A stretch of 64,000 bases of DNA from assembly GCF_964340395.1 (NCBI RefSeq), contig NC_135563.1, forward strand, positions 22,332,309 to 22,396,308, read 5' to 3'. This document shows positions 36,601 to 50,477 of the stretch, one piece after another. This DNA comes from Glandiceps talaboti (taxonomy: Eukaryota > Hemichordata > Enteropneusta > Spengelidae). Both the position numbers and the translations under genes were made by a program. The notes under the pieces are model-generated. The model had not been told where the DNA came from. It saw nothing but the letters and a program-made list of their open reading frames with translations, and did not search any database. Within the stretch, counting starts at the first letter, position 1. The number at the start of each line of letters is the position of its first letter.

Positions 36601-38754
36601 TGGAGCGGATTGATGTTGACCAGTAAAGTCAAATGATTGTTATCATACACCCAGTATTATAGATTCCAGGGCAATTCAGTGGAGAGCACACGCATCAAAC
36701 CCAGGCAGTAATTTTCTGTATCACTGTGACCCCGGCACACTCTGCCCAAATATGGCAAGTGGTACGGTCATCGTTATCATTACATCAAATTATGCATATA
36801 ACACTTTTAAATTCTTGTGTATGCTATAATTCAATGCAGACTTTGTAAATCATGTTGCTTCATATTTGGCACACGTATAACTTTAAATGTTGTGTTTATT
36901 ATAATAATTCACTGCAAAATGTTCACATGTTAAGATGTGAAAGGTACGCTATGACCTTAAATTGGAGCTACTACAAGCAGCTAGGAAATTGAAAAACAGT
37001 TACTATACATATATTGCTTTTAATGGTTTTATTGTTATAATTCATTGCTTAATTCTTAAAAGTGATCCCTTAGTATGTTTTATCTATTAGCAACATTGTT
37101 CACATCTTAGGTCTATAAGTATTAGCAAGGAATAACTATTAGTAGTAGTTTGCACAGTTGGAAAATTATCTGCAGTCTTTCCATTCTGTCCATTGCATAA
37201 TTCTTGCTATGACTGACTGCATATTTGTTAAGTAGAGTGCACTTAATTTAATTGCACTAAACAGTTACAATTTTGTTATCTTTCATCGAGCCAATGAATA
37301 TGCACTTTGAACTTGATAAAAAGACATTTTCATATAATTTAGTATTCAGATGCAATGTTTCCTGCCTTGTGCACTTAATCAATTATCACTCTGTGCAGTA
37401 TATTTCAAGTGAAGGAACTATTTAAGTGAACAATTTCGCTTTCCTTTCGCTTAGGAAAATCTCATCCTGTTATAAATATAGGCTACATGCAGTGAGAAAA
37501 CAATATCAGATAAGGATATGAATATAAGTTACATGAAGTGAGAAAGTCAAATATGACCTTTCATGGTGTTTGATGTACAGATGGCATTCATGCATGATTT
37601 GGTTAATGTCATCTTTCCAACAAGGCTTTCTTAACGATACATATAAGAGATGTTTATGATATTTGTCTTATTGCTGTCTACATTCCAGTCCTTCCAACAC
37701 TCAGCCTACAATGTAGTCTACAAAGCTGAGCATTATCAAACATTCAGGCAACCAAATAAAAATAGCAAATATTATTGTATTGTTTTCTCTAAACAAAATA
37801 ACAAGGACACCAGGCATTCTTGTAATGAATATCATCTTCCAAAAAACATCATTTTTTGTCACATTGGTAACAAAACATCAATCAAGCCTCATAACTCTCC
37901 CAAATCCACACTTGGTCTCCAACTGGCACCTACAAAAGGTGTTCCCAGTCTGTGAGCCCTATAAACAAATTCTATGGCAAATACTAGCTGTTATTACACT
38001 TGCCATATCTTCTTGGTTGTATTAAGTAATCATGTTATATAATGACTAAGGTGGCAACTGCTGTTCTCTCTTCATTGTAGATAAGTATATTTCATGATGT
38101 CAAATATTATGTCTTTTTTTTTTTTAATTTTTAAACAAGAAGAAATGTACTGTATATAGGCTGCTATGATATTCACTCCCCTTCTTAATAATGTAATAGT
38201 AAATGCAATACTTATATTAGTGTCTACATTCTGTTCACTGATAACGTTATCTAAAGCTTATTGTCAAATATTCAAGCAATCGCAACTCAAAAAAACATTA
38301 CAATATTGGATTACATATTTGCTATAATATCCTGCTTAATTTTCTCTTAATAAAAAACAAATATGGCAGTGACATTCTTCATCACCAACTGCATTCCATT
38401 TACATTGTCAAGAATGTTTGTCAGATGTCTGTGTTCTTAAAAATGTGATAATGTTCGTAATTGATACGTCATGTCACACTTTGTGACATGTGGTAATCTC
38501 TTATTAACATTTAAGGTGAGATGAATTATTATTAGAATGGAATTCCTCTCTTTTGGCATTTTATTTTTGTGGTGAAGGTAGGCACAGCATATATGTTGAA
38601 GTGATATTAAAGAATAAATTGGTCTGGCATATGGTATAGTTATTCTAAAATTAAAAAAAAAAAGGAAGATATTGAAAAATATCATAGAGTTATTTTAGTA
38701 AAATATCATCAAAAGATTAAATTTATAACTGTAATCCCTTGGATTAGGATTAAA

Positions 38755-38890
38755 CTGTAGTTGTGAACTACAGTTTTTTGGGAAAGCTATAGAAAAAGTT
38801 GGCTCAGAACTAAAGAATGGTCTCATATTATCCTTATTATAAAGATAACACTAATCCGATGACCCAGGATTGAAATGTAGCCCTTTACAA
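38755..38890. repeat. Dispersed repeat family E, copy 3
   Basis: GAAAGCTATAGAAAAAGTTGGCTCAGAACTAAAGAATGGTCTCATATTATCCTTAT and then GATAACACTAATCCGATGACCCAGGATTGAAAT. It aligns with the 18.7- and 26.5-kb copies. Confidence 0.5.
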
Positions 38891-40108
38891 CAGTTGCTAT
38901 TTTGTCAAAGCCATCTAATGCATCTAACAATTGCATACAATTAACTAAACAGTCAAGGATTTTTAATAAGTAGAAATATATGTAGCTCTGACCCTAATGT
39001 GCAATATACCCATAAATCTAGATTTTATTTTTACACATTCAAGTAATATTGTGTGGTTCTTTGTGTGATATCAATCATTGGAACTGTTTTCATCTGTTAA
39101 ATGATGCCACATGCTGTGCGATTGAAAGACTCGTGTTATCAATAGTAGCTTACATGTATCTTTACAGTATAGTATATCCATTCATACTAAACACAGACAT
39201 TTCAAAATGAGTTTTGGGCTATTCATAGCTTGCCTGTATATCCTGTTTGATAGGTTACATAGTAGAATAGAGATACGTAATTGATATCGTAGTGTTGTTA
39301 CATACTACATGGTAGCACACTATCTCTATTTCCAGTGTGAACAACCTCTTGTATACTAAGACTAGATAGATTATCATCAGGTATGATGCATTCTGGCAAG
39401 TCAGAGGACATATTCCTGCTGAAGCAATGAAACGTTTCTGACATTACCGTATAAATAGGCCTGTGGTTTACAATCTTGTAATCATTTTGAAATAACAGGA
39501 TGGACTGGATCCTGAAAATGTCAATTTCCATACAAAAAAATGCATTATTGACACCAATATAGAGAAGTATTGAGTCAAGCATGGGTTATATTTGCAGATA
39601 AAAAAAGTAAAATTTTACATTTATTGTATAAATATATCTACATATATAGTGTTCATGCTGAATACGTGCGTTCCATTTTGAATATGTTGAGTTTGAAATT
39701 TTGTTGCAATTGCCAGAATATGCATCAGGATTTTTAGGACAGATTTTAAATTAGAAAATACAGAATGTATTATATGGTTCAGGAAGGTAATGAAGTCATT
39801 GTATAACACTTATTCTGAAATGTTGCATTAAAACAGCTGTCATACTGTATGAATAGGTTGCTAATAAATGTATCTAATATCCCTTTCAAGTACCAACAAA
39901 TGGTCAGATTAAGGGACAAGCATCTCATTATTGTGAAAACTTTCAAAAGTTTCTATACTTGCTTTTAATAATCAACAAATATTTGTATGTACAGATTGCT
40001 GCTAAGGAAATGAAAGGAGATCTGTGTCTTTAATATACTCATCTTGGAATGAGCTAAATTGTGATGAGTATTCCACTTGTACATTTGACAAAAGGGCAAA
40101 AATGTATG

Positions 40109-40289
40109 ACAGAACCCCATCACGTGCAAGTACAATTGTGGCATGCACAAGTGCTTGCAGTGTTCTCTGCAGCCATTTTCACAAACATACGGTAGTGAGT
40201 GAATGCAGTGCAGTAGAAAACACTGCAAGCACAAGCGCAAGTACCCCTGAGTACCCACACTAAGAACTCACACAGAATGGTGTTCTGTT
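40109..40289. mobile_element. ACAGAAC-type MITE, copy at 40.1 kb
   Basis: The left end reads ACAGAACCCCATCACG. The right end, reverse complemented, reads TAACAGAACACCATTCTG. Inside are GTGCTTGCAGTGTTCTCTGCAG and its inverted partner. Reverse complemented, the right half aligns well with the left half of the 57.3-kb copy (CTCAGGGGTA(C/T)TTGC...GCTTGCAGTGTTTTCT). The long inverted repeats and ends adjoining TA suggest a Tc1/mariner-like MITE. Located about 600 bp upstream of KChIP exon 2. Confidence 0.75.
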
Positions 40290-40884
40290 ATTATTACATA
40301 TAAATATTTTAGACATGTACCCATTTAATACATTACGTGTCAGGGGACTATGTCTTATAATTTAGAAGACTTGCTTCTAATTGTTGAAAGAAGTCAAAAT
40401 TGGACAATATATTACATGGCTGTATACTTTACAATGCACAACTTGTGCATATATCATAATATTACCATCAACTATTGAAGGTATTGCACATATGATTCAA
40501 ATACAGGCAAATGTCATGAGGACGTTTGACGTTTAAAAAATGCGATCTTTACAAACATGATCATAATTTTGACAAAACAGTTAAGACAAATAGTCAAATA
40601 ATTGCTTATATAGAGTATATGGACTCAGTCTGATAAAGACATCTGGTTTAGCCTATTCATACACATTTGCTAAATGTTAAATACACACTTTCATGTGTCC
40701 TTAAAAGTCTGGAATGCAGTCAAAAATTAGAACTCCTATTGAATCTTCTCAAATGGTGGGGGAAATTAAAAAGAATTGTCTGCAGTCCACTGTGCATGTA
40801 TCTACTAGAGCAAGTGCTAATTACAAACCAACTTTAATATGTAGTTAAACTAAAACCTCTCTTCTCTTTCTATTTTATCATCAG

Positions 40885-41009
40885 ATCATGATTTAGAAGA
40901 TTTGGAGATGCAGGTGGTACGGTACAAACCTGATGGACTGGATGAGTTGGTTAGAACCACCAATTTTACCAAGAAAGAATTACAGTTGATGTACAGGGGC
41001 TTCAAACAG
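40885..41009 (+). CDS. KChIP exon 2: conserved N-terminal core (pre-EF1)
   Basis: Acceptor TTTATCATCAG|AT and donor AAACAG|GTAACA. The exon is 125 nt: two bases complete the His codon from exon 1, then 41 codons follow. The product runs HDLEDLEMQVVRYKPDGLDE...TNFTKKELQLMYRGFKQ. The signatures VRY(K/R)P(D/E), LVRTTNFTKKELQ and YRGFK are diagnostic of KChIPs and close relatives among neuronal calcium sensors. Residues 40-81 of the assembled protein form helices that lead into EF-hand 1. KChIPs bind the N-terminus of Kv4 channels and control their surface expression and inactivation. The exon ends in phase 0. Confidence 0.97.
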
Positions 41010-44000
41010 GTAACAGTCCATTATGTCATCACATTACTACTTTCTTGCTAAGGTTTTAGGATCTTAGGGGAGAGGAAGGTGGAATCTAGATACAGTTTCC
41101 CATCATGCATTGTAATTGATCATAAATGTGAACGGGAACTGCAGGCATATTAAAGCCTAGTAAACTGAATGTAGATGTTACCTATTTGCCACACATAATA
41201 ATAGCACTGACTACTTCCTTCCTTTAGCACACTGAATGTAACATTTCTCACAAAGTCGACCTAATTACACTACATCTGATGTAGAAACTTTGTACACAAT
41301 TTTAATGACTGTGAACACCAATGAACTGGAAGAGGCACCTGCTTATTTCACCGGGATAATAGACTGAACTGGGCAAAGGCAGTGATGTGTTATGTTTTAC
41401 TTTAGTGTATTCTGTGTCTGGCTTGCAGGAAACAATCATTTTAACTATTCAATGTAACTATTTTCCTGCCACAATTTGAACACTGAAAACTCAATTTCCT
41501 GCTGTTTTTGAAAGTCTCACCATTTAGTTGTTTTGCATATAGTTTATTTATTTCTTTATTTATATAAAAGTGTAATTGGAATCGTAACTGTCTTAGGAAT
41601 ATTTCTATTTAAAGTAAGAAACAGGAACTTTCCATGTCAAAAGAGGAAAATCGTTCAGTAACCATGGCAATGACCTGATTTAAATCTAAAGGAAGAATCA
41701 GCAGATGTACAAAGGGGTACAATGTCATAGTTATAGCTGTTTGGCTACAACGATACCAATATTGATACCCCAGAAATTATAGTTAGTCAAGTGAATTGAT
41801 ATAAGTATAAACAGCCATGACTGTATGCCCATGGGATTTGCCAAAAATGAATATAAAGTATGCGTAGCAACTTGAGGCAAACCCATAGCAATAAAAGTAC
41901 AGCCTATTTTGCCAGTACAGCAACCCCGATGGATTATCTGAACATGTACAAGTATACCTACAGCAACTATGACCATTTTTGGCTTCATATTCTTCATATA
42001 CATGTACTTGTCACATATTCCTGTAACTTGTGGGTGAGATGGTACTTTAAGTAATTTTGTGGAATGCAATTAATTTAAATAGAATTGTATATCTTCCAAA
42101 CAAAATTGAATCTTCATTATTCATGCAAGGATACGTAGCGCTTGCAAATTTAATATTACTAATGAAAGACAGCAAATTTTATTTTTTGCCACAAACAGGC
42201 ACAGCCTGGAGGGGTTATAGCCATATTTCAGACACTCGTTACTCAATTTCAGCCAAACCTGGCATAAATGACAATGGTTCATATGTATGAGACTTGATTT
42301 TGTGACCTTAACCTTTATGCAAATATGGCAGCCATATTTGTTGTAACAATATTTGTTGTTGTTGCTCCCAAAAGTGGAATACATGCCTGTCAAGTTTTTG
42401 CCCCACTGTTCTGTTATGATTAGACATGTATGTAGAATTATTTCACTGCATGTACAGCATAGCATATATCAGTGTTGTTGAGTATCATCTTCCCACACTG
42501 AAGACTTGTTAAAAATGAAACTAATATTGTCAGTATACGTTAAGGTGGCACAAACTTAGTTTGTTAGCATATATAATACTCAACTGAAAATACTTAATTA
42601 AACAAAACCACTGTTGGTGCAAGTCTTCTATAATATTATGATTGTCTTCTGGCATAGTTTAATAGAACAGTTGATTACATAGGATTTCCTGAACATTGTT
42701 TGGTATGCATGATAAATTACATTACTACAGATCATTGCATATCTTAATACCAGGTTTGAGTTCAGTCATTTGTAAATGGGATAAGTATGGTTCAGTAGGT
42801 ACAATAATGTGAGTACCTCTTAAATATGTGCAAAAAGTATACCAAATACTTTAAATCTCAGCATGTGCCCCTTTCTTTTAAAGCAAAACAAAGCAAAACT
42901 ACAAACAGCTTCTTGATAGTAAGCTTGTAGAAAAGGAAAAGGAAATGATCAACTCAACTATTGATAATTTTTTTATAAAATTCTGACAGGATGATTGATA
43001 TGCACTGATCATTCATATTCAGACATGCAGGTGACGGGATATTATTAAGCAATCAACTAAAGTACATTGATGATTTTTCCAATTATTATTATTAAAATAC
43101 TTAATTACATTCTTTGATGTCAATGAAATATAGTTCTTCTAGGTTTTATATATTTATATCAATCTCTATGTGTGTGTGAACTTGTTAAATTCTAAGTTTA
43201 TGTGTGCGTAAGTTCTGCCAACAGCAAGTAGTGATTATTAAGTAGGCTTCAGTATCGAAGACATATGCTACAGATACCTTGTGATATACAGCAAAATGTA
43301 CACCCCTTCAATAAAAACAAAACCACCACCAACAATAACAACAACAACTAACTACATATACTCTGGTTGTGCCCCTTTAAATTTCTAATTTTGATATCTT
43401 GATAACAGCAGTGAGAAATCTAATAAAACTGGCATAATGTGACAGGAACCCTCTTAAATTAAGCACTAATTACTCATTTCCTAGGGGCAAGCATTAATTG
43501 ACTTCCATGCAGAGCCCCAAGAGATTTAGGATGTGTTGACTGCTAAAAAATAAAGATTTCACTTATCTTTCTTAATTCACCTTTAACAAAAAAAAAAGAT
43601 TTTGATCAGAACCATGAAAAATTATGACCAGGAAATGTCAAGGATTATGTACATTTACCATTGCACACAAAAACACTACATGGATATAGTTCACCATTCT
43701 ACATGGACAGTGCCATGTGAAGAGATGATGTTGAACATTTATACCCTTATTGAGTACTGTTGTCATCATAAATTGCCACTTTTTCATACCTTAGAAAAAA
43801 ATGCACTCCCTTTTAAAAATAAACATCAAAGATAGACTAGATATGTCTGTTGGAAGCCCTACTCTCACAACCTGTGGAGATGTGCAAAGAACTGTTTTAT
43901 TAAACATTACTCATTGCAAGGAGCAGACTGGTTTTATCATGTTTGTTGTATAGTTCTGACTCCCTGGTGTGCAATATCTTGCATAATATATTGTGGTCAT

Positions 44001-44455
44001 GTAATTGCTAAAATGAATATTATGTTGAGGTAGGTTTCATATGTCCAGATAGTGTATTTGTTAATAGCTTTCCTTCGATATCAAGATCTATTGCTGGTTA
44101 GGGTTGCATAAAATCTGCTTGCTACACTACACCGATTGCAATGTAAATGTCAATACATGATTTAAGAATGTCATAAAAAGACACAGGATATGCTAGACTT
44201 TCAAGACAAGTTTTTTTACTACTAGCCCAGGAGTAATGGTTGTTTATGTAGACCCTAAGTGTCCTACATACAAATATACAGGCAGAGTGCCACAGGAGAC
44301 TCATGGGTATATTACAACAATCTATGCCAATGCATGACCACAGTATAAAATACATTTTTTTATATGGGAATGTACAGCATTTTTAATTATATTAAACCTA
44401 AATTATACAAATGTCATGTATACTTGTACAATATATATGCATATATATATGGATA

Positions 44456-44577
44456 TCATCGTGAACCATACATGTCATTTCCAACCCAAATATTTCAAAG
44501 AGACTCAGAGTTCCCCTTCATCGATAAGGTCTGCAGCCTCTTCGAAATATTTGGTTAAAAATTCATGGTTCATGATG
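44456..44577. mobile_element. Short foldback element (~122 bp)
   Basis: The left end is CATCGTGAACCATACATG...ACCCAAATATTTCAAAGAG. The right end, reverse complemented, is CATCATGAACCATGAATT...ACCAAATATTTCGAAGAG. There is no clear target-site duplication and no coding capacity. Likely a MITE of unknown superfamily. Confidence 0.65.
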
Positions 44578-44607
44578 TTATTTATAAACTGAACTTCAAT
44601 GTATATG

Positions 44608-44609
44608 TT

Positions 44610-44678
<69 letters not shown>
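44608..44678. repeat. (TG)n microsatellite
   Basis: About 35 uninterrupted TG dinucleotides in intron 2. Confidence 0.97.
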
Positions 44679-44679
<1 letters not shown>

Positions 44680-46471
44680 ACAGTTATAAAAGAAACAAAA
44701 ACTGGATGGCCTCAAAACTCAACTCAAAGGGTTTCCAAACATTCTGACTCAGCTTCCACAGCCTGGTAAGAGAGCATAGATCTCAAATCAGCAAAGTTAT
44801 ATAATTATTTATTTATTTATTAATGGTTATGTAATTACAATGTACATTATAGTTATATAAGTTATTATGATATAAGTAATGTATTGGTAACTGTAAATTC
44901 TGGTCTCAATTATTTGTTACTTCAAGTGCTGTAAACATGAATTGAAACAAATAGTTTTATAAGAATTAATTGAAAGATAAGCGGAAAATTCAGTCTATGT
45001 AAAATTTCTGTCGCAAAAGACTCTTTGAATCATATTGTGTAAAAGTATATTGTTTCAATCAGGAAGTACGTGGGCACAGCTGTCATTTGATTGCATAAGA
45101 AGGAATATTCACAGTAATTACTCCATACATTCATACCAATTTCATATTGGTCACACGTCAGTCTGCTTGCACTGAGTTACCATATATTGTCACCAAATTA
45201 GATTGACATTTGAAAACTGTAAGCCTGGATTTTAGATTGAAAACTAAACCACTTTTAAGCAGACTTGATCTTTTTGCAATCAGTAAAGACAGACACAAAA
45301 TAGAACTTTTTAAAGGGAAAGTACTCGTTATGTCGAATTTACTTGAATGGTTAAAGTTTGCTTCCATATCGTATTTCAATCATGAGAAGTTACAGTATTG
45401 AAATAAAATGTAAGTAATCAGAAAATCACAGCGGGTTTTATTGCAATGTTACCCTTGTAGGACTAGAAAATTTCATTTCAGAAAAAATTGATAAAAGCAG
45501 TAATTGGAACCTGATAAACCAAACTTTACATATTTCATGTGATTGTGTCATGAAATGTTGTCATGGTATTAAATCAGAAGTGAGACAGAGAAAACATAAA
45601 AGTTGCCAGTTAATGAATTTTTACCTCCTTTGCAGAACAAAACTTATTAAGATTTATCTGATTAAGAGCTGGTCAAGGGTTTTTTACTACCTTATGTGTG
45701 CATGGTAATGCACCTTTTATTTCCTTTTTGACCTAAGCCATTCACTGTTATTGGTATGTTCAACATTACCTGCACCTGAAGAACCAACTATATACTATGT
45801 GCATATTCATGTATACTGTGACAGACATGTCAGTCCTACAGACAACACAACCTAGTAACTGAAAGGAGAAATCTGGTAAAATTTCCAAACCCAAATTTTA
45901 GTGAGGCATCTGATCCTGGTAAAATATGTGAGGGAAGTAATTTATACTACCCTTAACAACAACATTGCATTATATATCACTATTTGTCACTGTTCTGTGA
46001 CACAAATTACCATTGACAAGTGAAAAAGCACCAACAATATGGTGTTGATAGATTTTACACATACTTAATTACCACCCTAACAAAAACACTAAATCATATA
46101 TAGTGCCTTACAATATAGGTAATAACAACATCATCATTCAATTTAATAATGTTTCCATCCTCATTACACAGTGGTATTAAGACGTCAATTTATTAGGTAT
46201 AATCCTGCCATCAACAGTTTGCAGTGACAGGGGACTATAAACAAAGCGACAACAAAGAGTTATTTTGGTTGTGTAGATTGAAAATAACTATTTTGACTTG
46301 GGTTGCAGATCAGATGTTTCCTATACGAAATGAATAATAATGATATCAAGTTACAATGGTATGATTAAACTTCATTAACTCCATGTGTAGTCCGACACTC
46401 ATAATTTAGTCAGTATGTAGACATTATCTCTGGGTGTGTTTCATTACAGTGTTTTGGACACTGCAATGCTG

Positions 46472-46827
46472 TTAAGTTTAAATTTTGGCCTAGTCTAGAT
46501 GCGATCTGTGGTTTCAAATCTCAAGAGCTCTCTTCATCTTAAACTCAATGAGAAATCATGAACTAAAAGTTGTTCATGCAAATAATAAACTCTCAACTGT
46601 TAGAATGATATAAAACAATGTATATTATAGTAGCATACTGAACTGCCTCCAATAAATACTTACTTATAATTGGACAGAATTCTGTGATTGATTAACAAAG
46701 ACATGATGTTAATGACTGTGTGGATAGCTTCATTTAAATTTAAAATATCATCTCAGAATCTCTTCAAGCTAGATGTGAGAAGGGATTTGAAGCCACAGAT
46801 AGCCTCTAGACTAATTTTGACACTTAA
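46472..46827. mobile_element. TTAA-flanked inverted-repeat MITE (356 bp)
   Basis: TTAA lies at both ends (46472-46475 and 46824-46827). Inverted ends of about 45 bp read GTTTAAATTTTGGCCTAGTC on the left and GTGTCAAAATTAGTCTAGAG on the right after reverse complementing. Both continue into ATCTGTGG(T/C)TTCAAATC. The centre is unrelated AT-rich DNA without an ORF. The TTAA site suggests a piggyBac-type origin, but the terminal sequence differs from the 13.2/31.2-kb family. Confidence 0.7.
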
Positions 46828-48759
46828 CCTTTTAAACTTGAAGGGTTTGGGCAGGAACCTCTGGTAGAAAATTGACCACCTTGTGATACACCGTATTGAT
46901 TTGATTCACTACCAATTCCTTAATGAGATTGTTTCTGGAAAAATCTCACATTGCTGAAACTTGCATATGAAATGAATTCCAACCAAATTTGATATGACAC
47001 AAAACTGAAATACAGTCAACCACAAAATGGCCATCAGTTTTTTTAAAACTCTTATCCCACATTCATTTAATGATTTCGTGGAAAATGTACAGCCTTCAGG
47101 TGTCTAAGGTTAATTGTTTCTGCTTTGTGTGCCTCCTTGATTAAATTAATTTTAATAGCTTACAACATGCTGTTGAAAGCATAAAATACAGTCAGGCAAC
47201 ATGTAATATTATAAACATACTTTATGTAGCTACTAAGGAAATGGTTTAAATGTTAAGTATTTTCTCAATCGCATTTAACATGTGTGACCCAACTTAATGT
47301 ACAACTTTGTCTTCGATGTAAGAATTTAATCTTTTTATTCATGTAAAAGCATTTTTAAAGTGTTTATATTAATAGTCTAATTTCTGTCGTGATGACTCTT
47401 ACTTTAGCAATTATTACTGACAATATTCATCTACTACTACATTTTATGGAAAGAATGTAGTCCAGATTATAAATATTTCATGTGAAGAATAATCTACAAG
47501 ACTAAGTAGTGAATGAACATTACTATATGCAAAGAGTCTAAATATTTTGGAAGAGTATCACAAATTTTGACTTCTTGTCAGCATCAGCAGGAGTGTAATA
47601 CAATGAGCCATTACCAAATGTGTAGCATATTTGCTTGTAAATCAAATTATTAAAGTGAACAGTCTCGTGACATGTCATATTTTTCTATGTCCAGAAATGA
47701 CTAACATCAGGTTTACAGATTTTTATTTATATTATAATGAAAACAATTTGAAAGCTATTTTATTCTATCTTTACCTCGTGGCACTAACTGACTTTGAATA
47801 CAATTATACAATGTGTTAAACTTTGTTCTCTGTACTTAATATTTAGATGACCATTAGGTCTTAAGCTTGGGTTTAAGTGATGTTTTTGACTCATGTCAAC
47901 ACATGGCTTCATAGCCATACTATATGAATTTTATGTATACCAATGTTTATTTTGGTCACAAATTGTATCTGTGTTTGTACAACAATGCTGTTACAAATGA
48001 TTTGCTGATTTGAGTACACATCAAGGATGCGAGACAGTAATTAAATTGGAACAAAATGGCAACCTGGGAATTCAATTTAATTTCATTCAATTACTGATTG
48101 CGGATTTCTTTATTGAACTATTTTATTGAAAGGTAATGACTGCAAAAGTATTCTTCAGAGTATTTGGTTGAGAAACTGCTTATTCATTCAGCATCAGTCT
48201 TTTAAAAGTTCATTCATTCGGATTTGGTTTCGTTAACACAATGTAACTTACGTGAATCAAAATCAGGCAGAATATAGAATGTGCATTTTATTTTATTGTG
48301 TTACCACTTAATATCGATTCATCTCACTTTATTGGTTTAGACCCATTTGATTCCTACTAAGGAAATTAAAAGTTAATTTGCAATGATAATGCCTAGCCCA
48401 AGGATGATTGGTAGTGTAAACATATCAAATAACAGGGAAGTTGTGGAAATTTCTTAATAAAAGCCAAGGAAGACTGTAATTGTGCTTAGGATTTAGAAGC
48501 CCAAATAACGGAAAGTGGGAATATTATCTGCTTGAAAATAAGTCGTTTTCTAGACATCTTTTGTACCAAGAGCATCAGAGAAACAAACAGAGAGGGAAAT
48601 ATATTGAAGTTATATTCCAAACAATAACACCCTTAAGAGAAAGAGAAAACATGGTTAAGACAAACATTTATCGAATTCGTACATAATTGAGGGATTTCAA
48701 ATAATAACACTTAAATGTCTGAGAAAAGAAAACCTGTTCTTATTTATATGAGACATATA

Positions 48760-50058
48760 TTTTTGGGGGTAGTGGTGGAGAACCATGTGTGTTCTAATAG
48801 ACATACATTTTATCAAATTGACCCTTTATGTGGGGGTAGTGGTGGAGAACCATGTGTGTTCTAATGGACATACATTTTATCAAATTGACCCTTTATGTGG
48901 GGGTAGTGGTGGAGAACCATGTGTGTTCTAATAGACATATATTTTATCAAATTGACCCTTTATGTGGGGGTAGTGGTGGAGAACCATGTGTGTTCTAATG
49001 GACATACATTTTATCAAATTGACCCTTTATGTGGGGGTAGTGGTGGAGAACCATGTATGTTCTAATAGACATACATTTTATCAAATTGACCCTTTATGTG
49101 GGGGTAGTGGTGGAGAACCATGTGTGTTCTAATGGACATACATTTTATCAAATTGACCCTTTATGTGGGGGTAGTGGTGGAGAACCATGTGTGTTCTAAT
49201 GGACATACATTTTATCAAATTGACCCTTTATGTGGGGGTAGTGGTGAAGAACCATGTGTGTGTTCTAATAGACATACATTTTATCAAATTGACCCTTTAT
49301 GTGGGGGTAGTGGTGGAGAACCATGTGTGTTCTAATAGACATATATTTTATCAAATTGACCCTTTATGTGGGGGTAGTGGTGGAGAACCATGTGTGTTCT
49401 AATGGACATACATTTTATCAAATTGACCCTTTATGTGGGGGTAGTGGTGGAGAACCATGTATGTTCTAATAGACATACATTTTATCAAATTGACCCTTTA
49501 TGTGGGGGTAGTGGTGGAGAACCATGTGTGTGTTCTAATAGACATACATTTTATCAAATTGACCCTTTATGTGGGGGTAGTGGTGGAGAACCATGTGTGT
49601 TCTAATAGACATATATTTTATCAAATTGACCCTTTATGTGGGGGTAGTGGTGGAGAACCATGTGTGTTCTAATAGACATATATTTTATCAAATTGACCCT
49701 TTATGTGGGGGTAGTGGTGGAGAACCATGTGTGTTCTAATGGACATACATTTTATCAAATTGACCCTTTATGTGGGGGTAGTGGTGGAGAACCATGTGTG
49801 TTCTAATAGACATACATTTTATCAAATTGACGCTTTATGTGGGGGTAGTGGTGGAGAACCATGTGTGTTCTAATGGACATACATTTTATCAAATTGACCC
49901 TTTATGTGGGGGTAGTGGTGGAGAACCATGTGTGTGTTCTAATAGACATACATTTTATCAAATTGACCCTTTATGTGGGGGTAGTGGTGGAGAACCATGT
50001 GTGTTCTAATAGACATACATTTTATCAAATTGACCCTTTATGTGGGGGTAGTGGTGAA
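48760..50058. repeat. 67-bp minisatellite, about 19 copies
   Basis: The unit is GTGGGGGTAGTGGTGGAGAACCATGTGTGTTCTAAT(A/G)GACATA(C/T)ATTTTATCAAATTGACCCTTTAT, shown here only as its key blocks: GGGGGTAGTGGTGGAG, CCATGTGTGTTCTAAT and ATTTTATCAAATTGACCC. Copies differ at three sites (A/GGACAT, ACATAC/TA, and GTGTGT length, 67 or 69 bp) and are otherwise almost identical, so homogenisation is recent. The six 70-71 codon open frames in it are repeat artefacts. Confidence 0.97.
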
Positions 50059-50336
50059 CCTTGTGTAAACTGAAATCTGATTTTACCTACATTGTGCCAA
50101 CCAATTACTACATGCAAGTCATGTTATCACATACTGACTCATGATTATATTTCATCGGACATATAAATTACAGTATAAAAAATTAGCTCTGAATTGCAGA
50201 CAAATTGTGTCTGGAAGTTTTAAAAAGTGTAGACAAAATCGTATAATTATGACACAACTGGAATTATATGTAATAACCAGATAAAGTTTTAGTATTTCAT
50301 CAATACCATCAATCATGAATACTAAGTACAGATGAT

Positions 50337-50337
50337 T

Positions 50338-50376
<39 letters not shown>
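50337..50376. repeat. (ATG)n microsatellite
   Basis: About 13 ATG/GAT units. The minus-strand poly-His frame is an artefact. Confidence 0.95.
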
Positions 50377-50477
50377 CACATTAATTCAAAACATGGAAAA
50401 TGTTGCATAATAAGTAACACATGAAATATTTGCTACATTATATTTATGTAGCAAGTTGGAACAAGCCTTCCTAAAAG

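Larger units (their letters stand above)
9490..40884 (+). other. KChIP intron 1
   Basis: A 31.4-kb intron with GT donor at 9490 and AG acceptor at 40883-40884 after a pyrimidine-rich stretch. It contains an L2-type LINE copy, a SINE, several MITEs and many tandem repeats, listed separately. Two segments (28720-28858 and 33541-33643) could be alternative first exons. Stretches not mentioned separately (for example 9.7-11.5, 20.8-22.9, 24-26, 30-31.1 and 34-40 kb) hold only AT-rich sequence in which I recognise no gene. Confidence 0.75.

Noticed and set aside
43602-43835. 77-codon open frame with mixed composition
   Set aside because: No recognisable motif, splice context or start context; open frames of this length are expected by chance in 64 kb.
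48760-50058. CRISPR-like array
   Set aside because: Units are contiguous with no unique spacers, and the context is an animal intron; it is a minisatellite.
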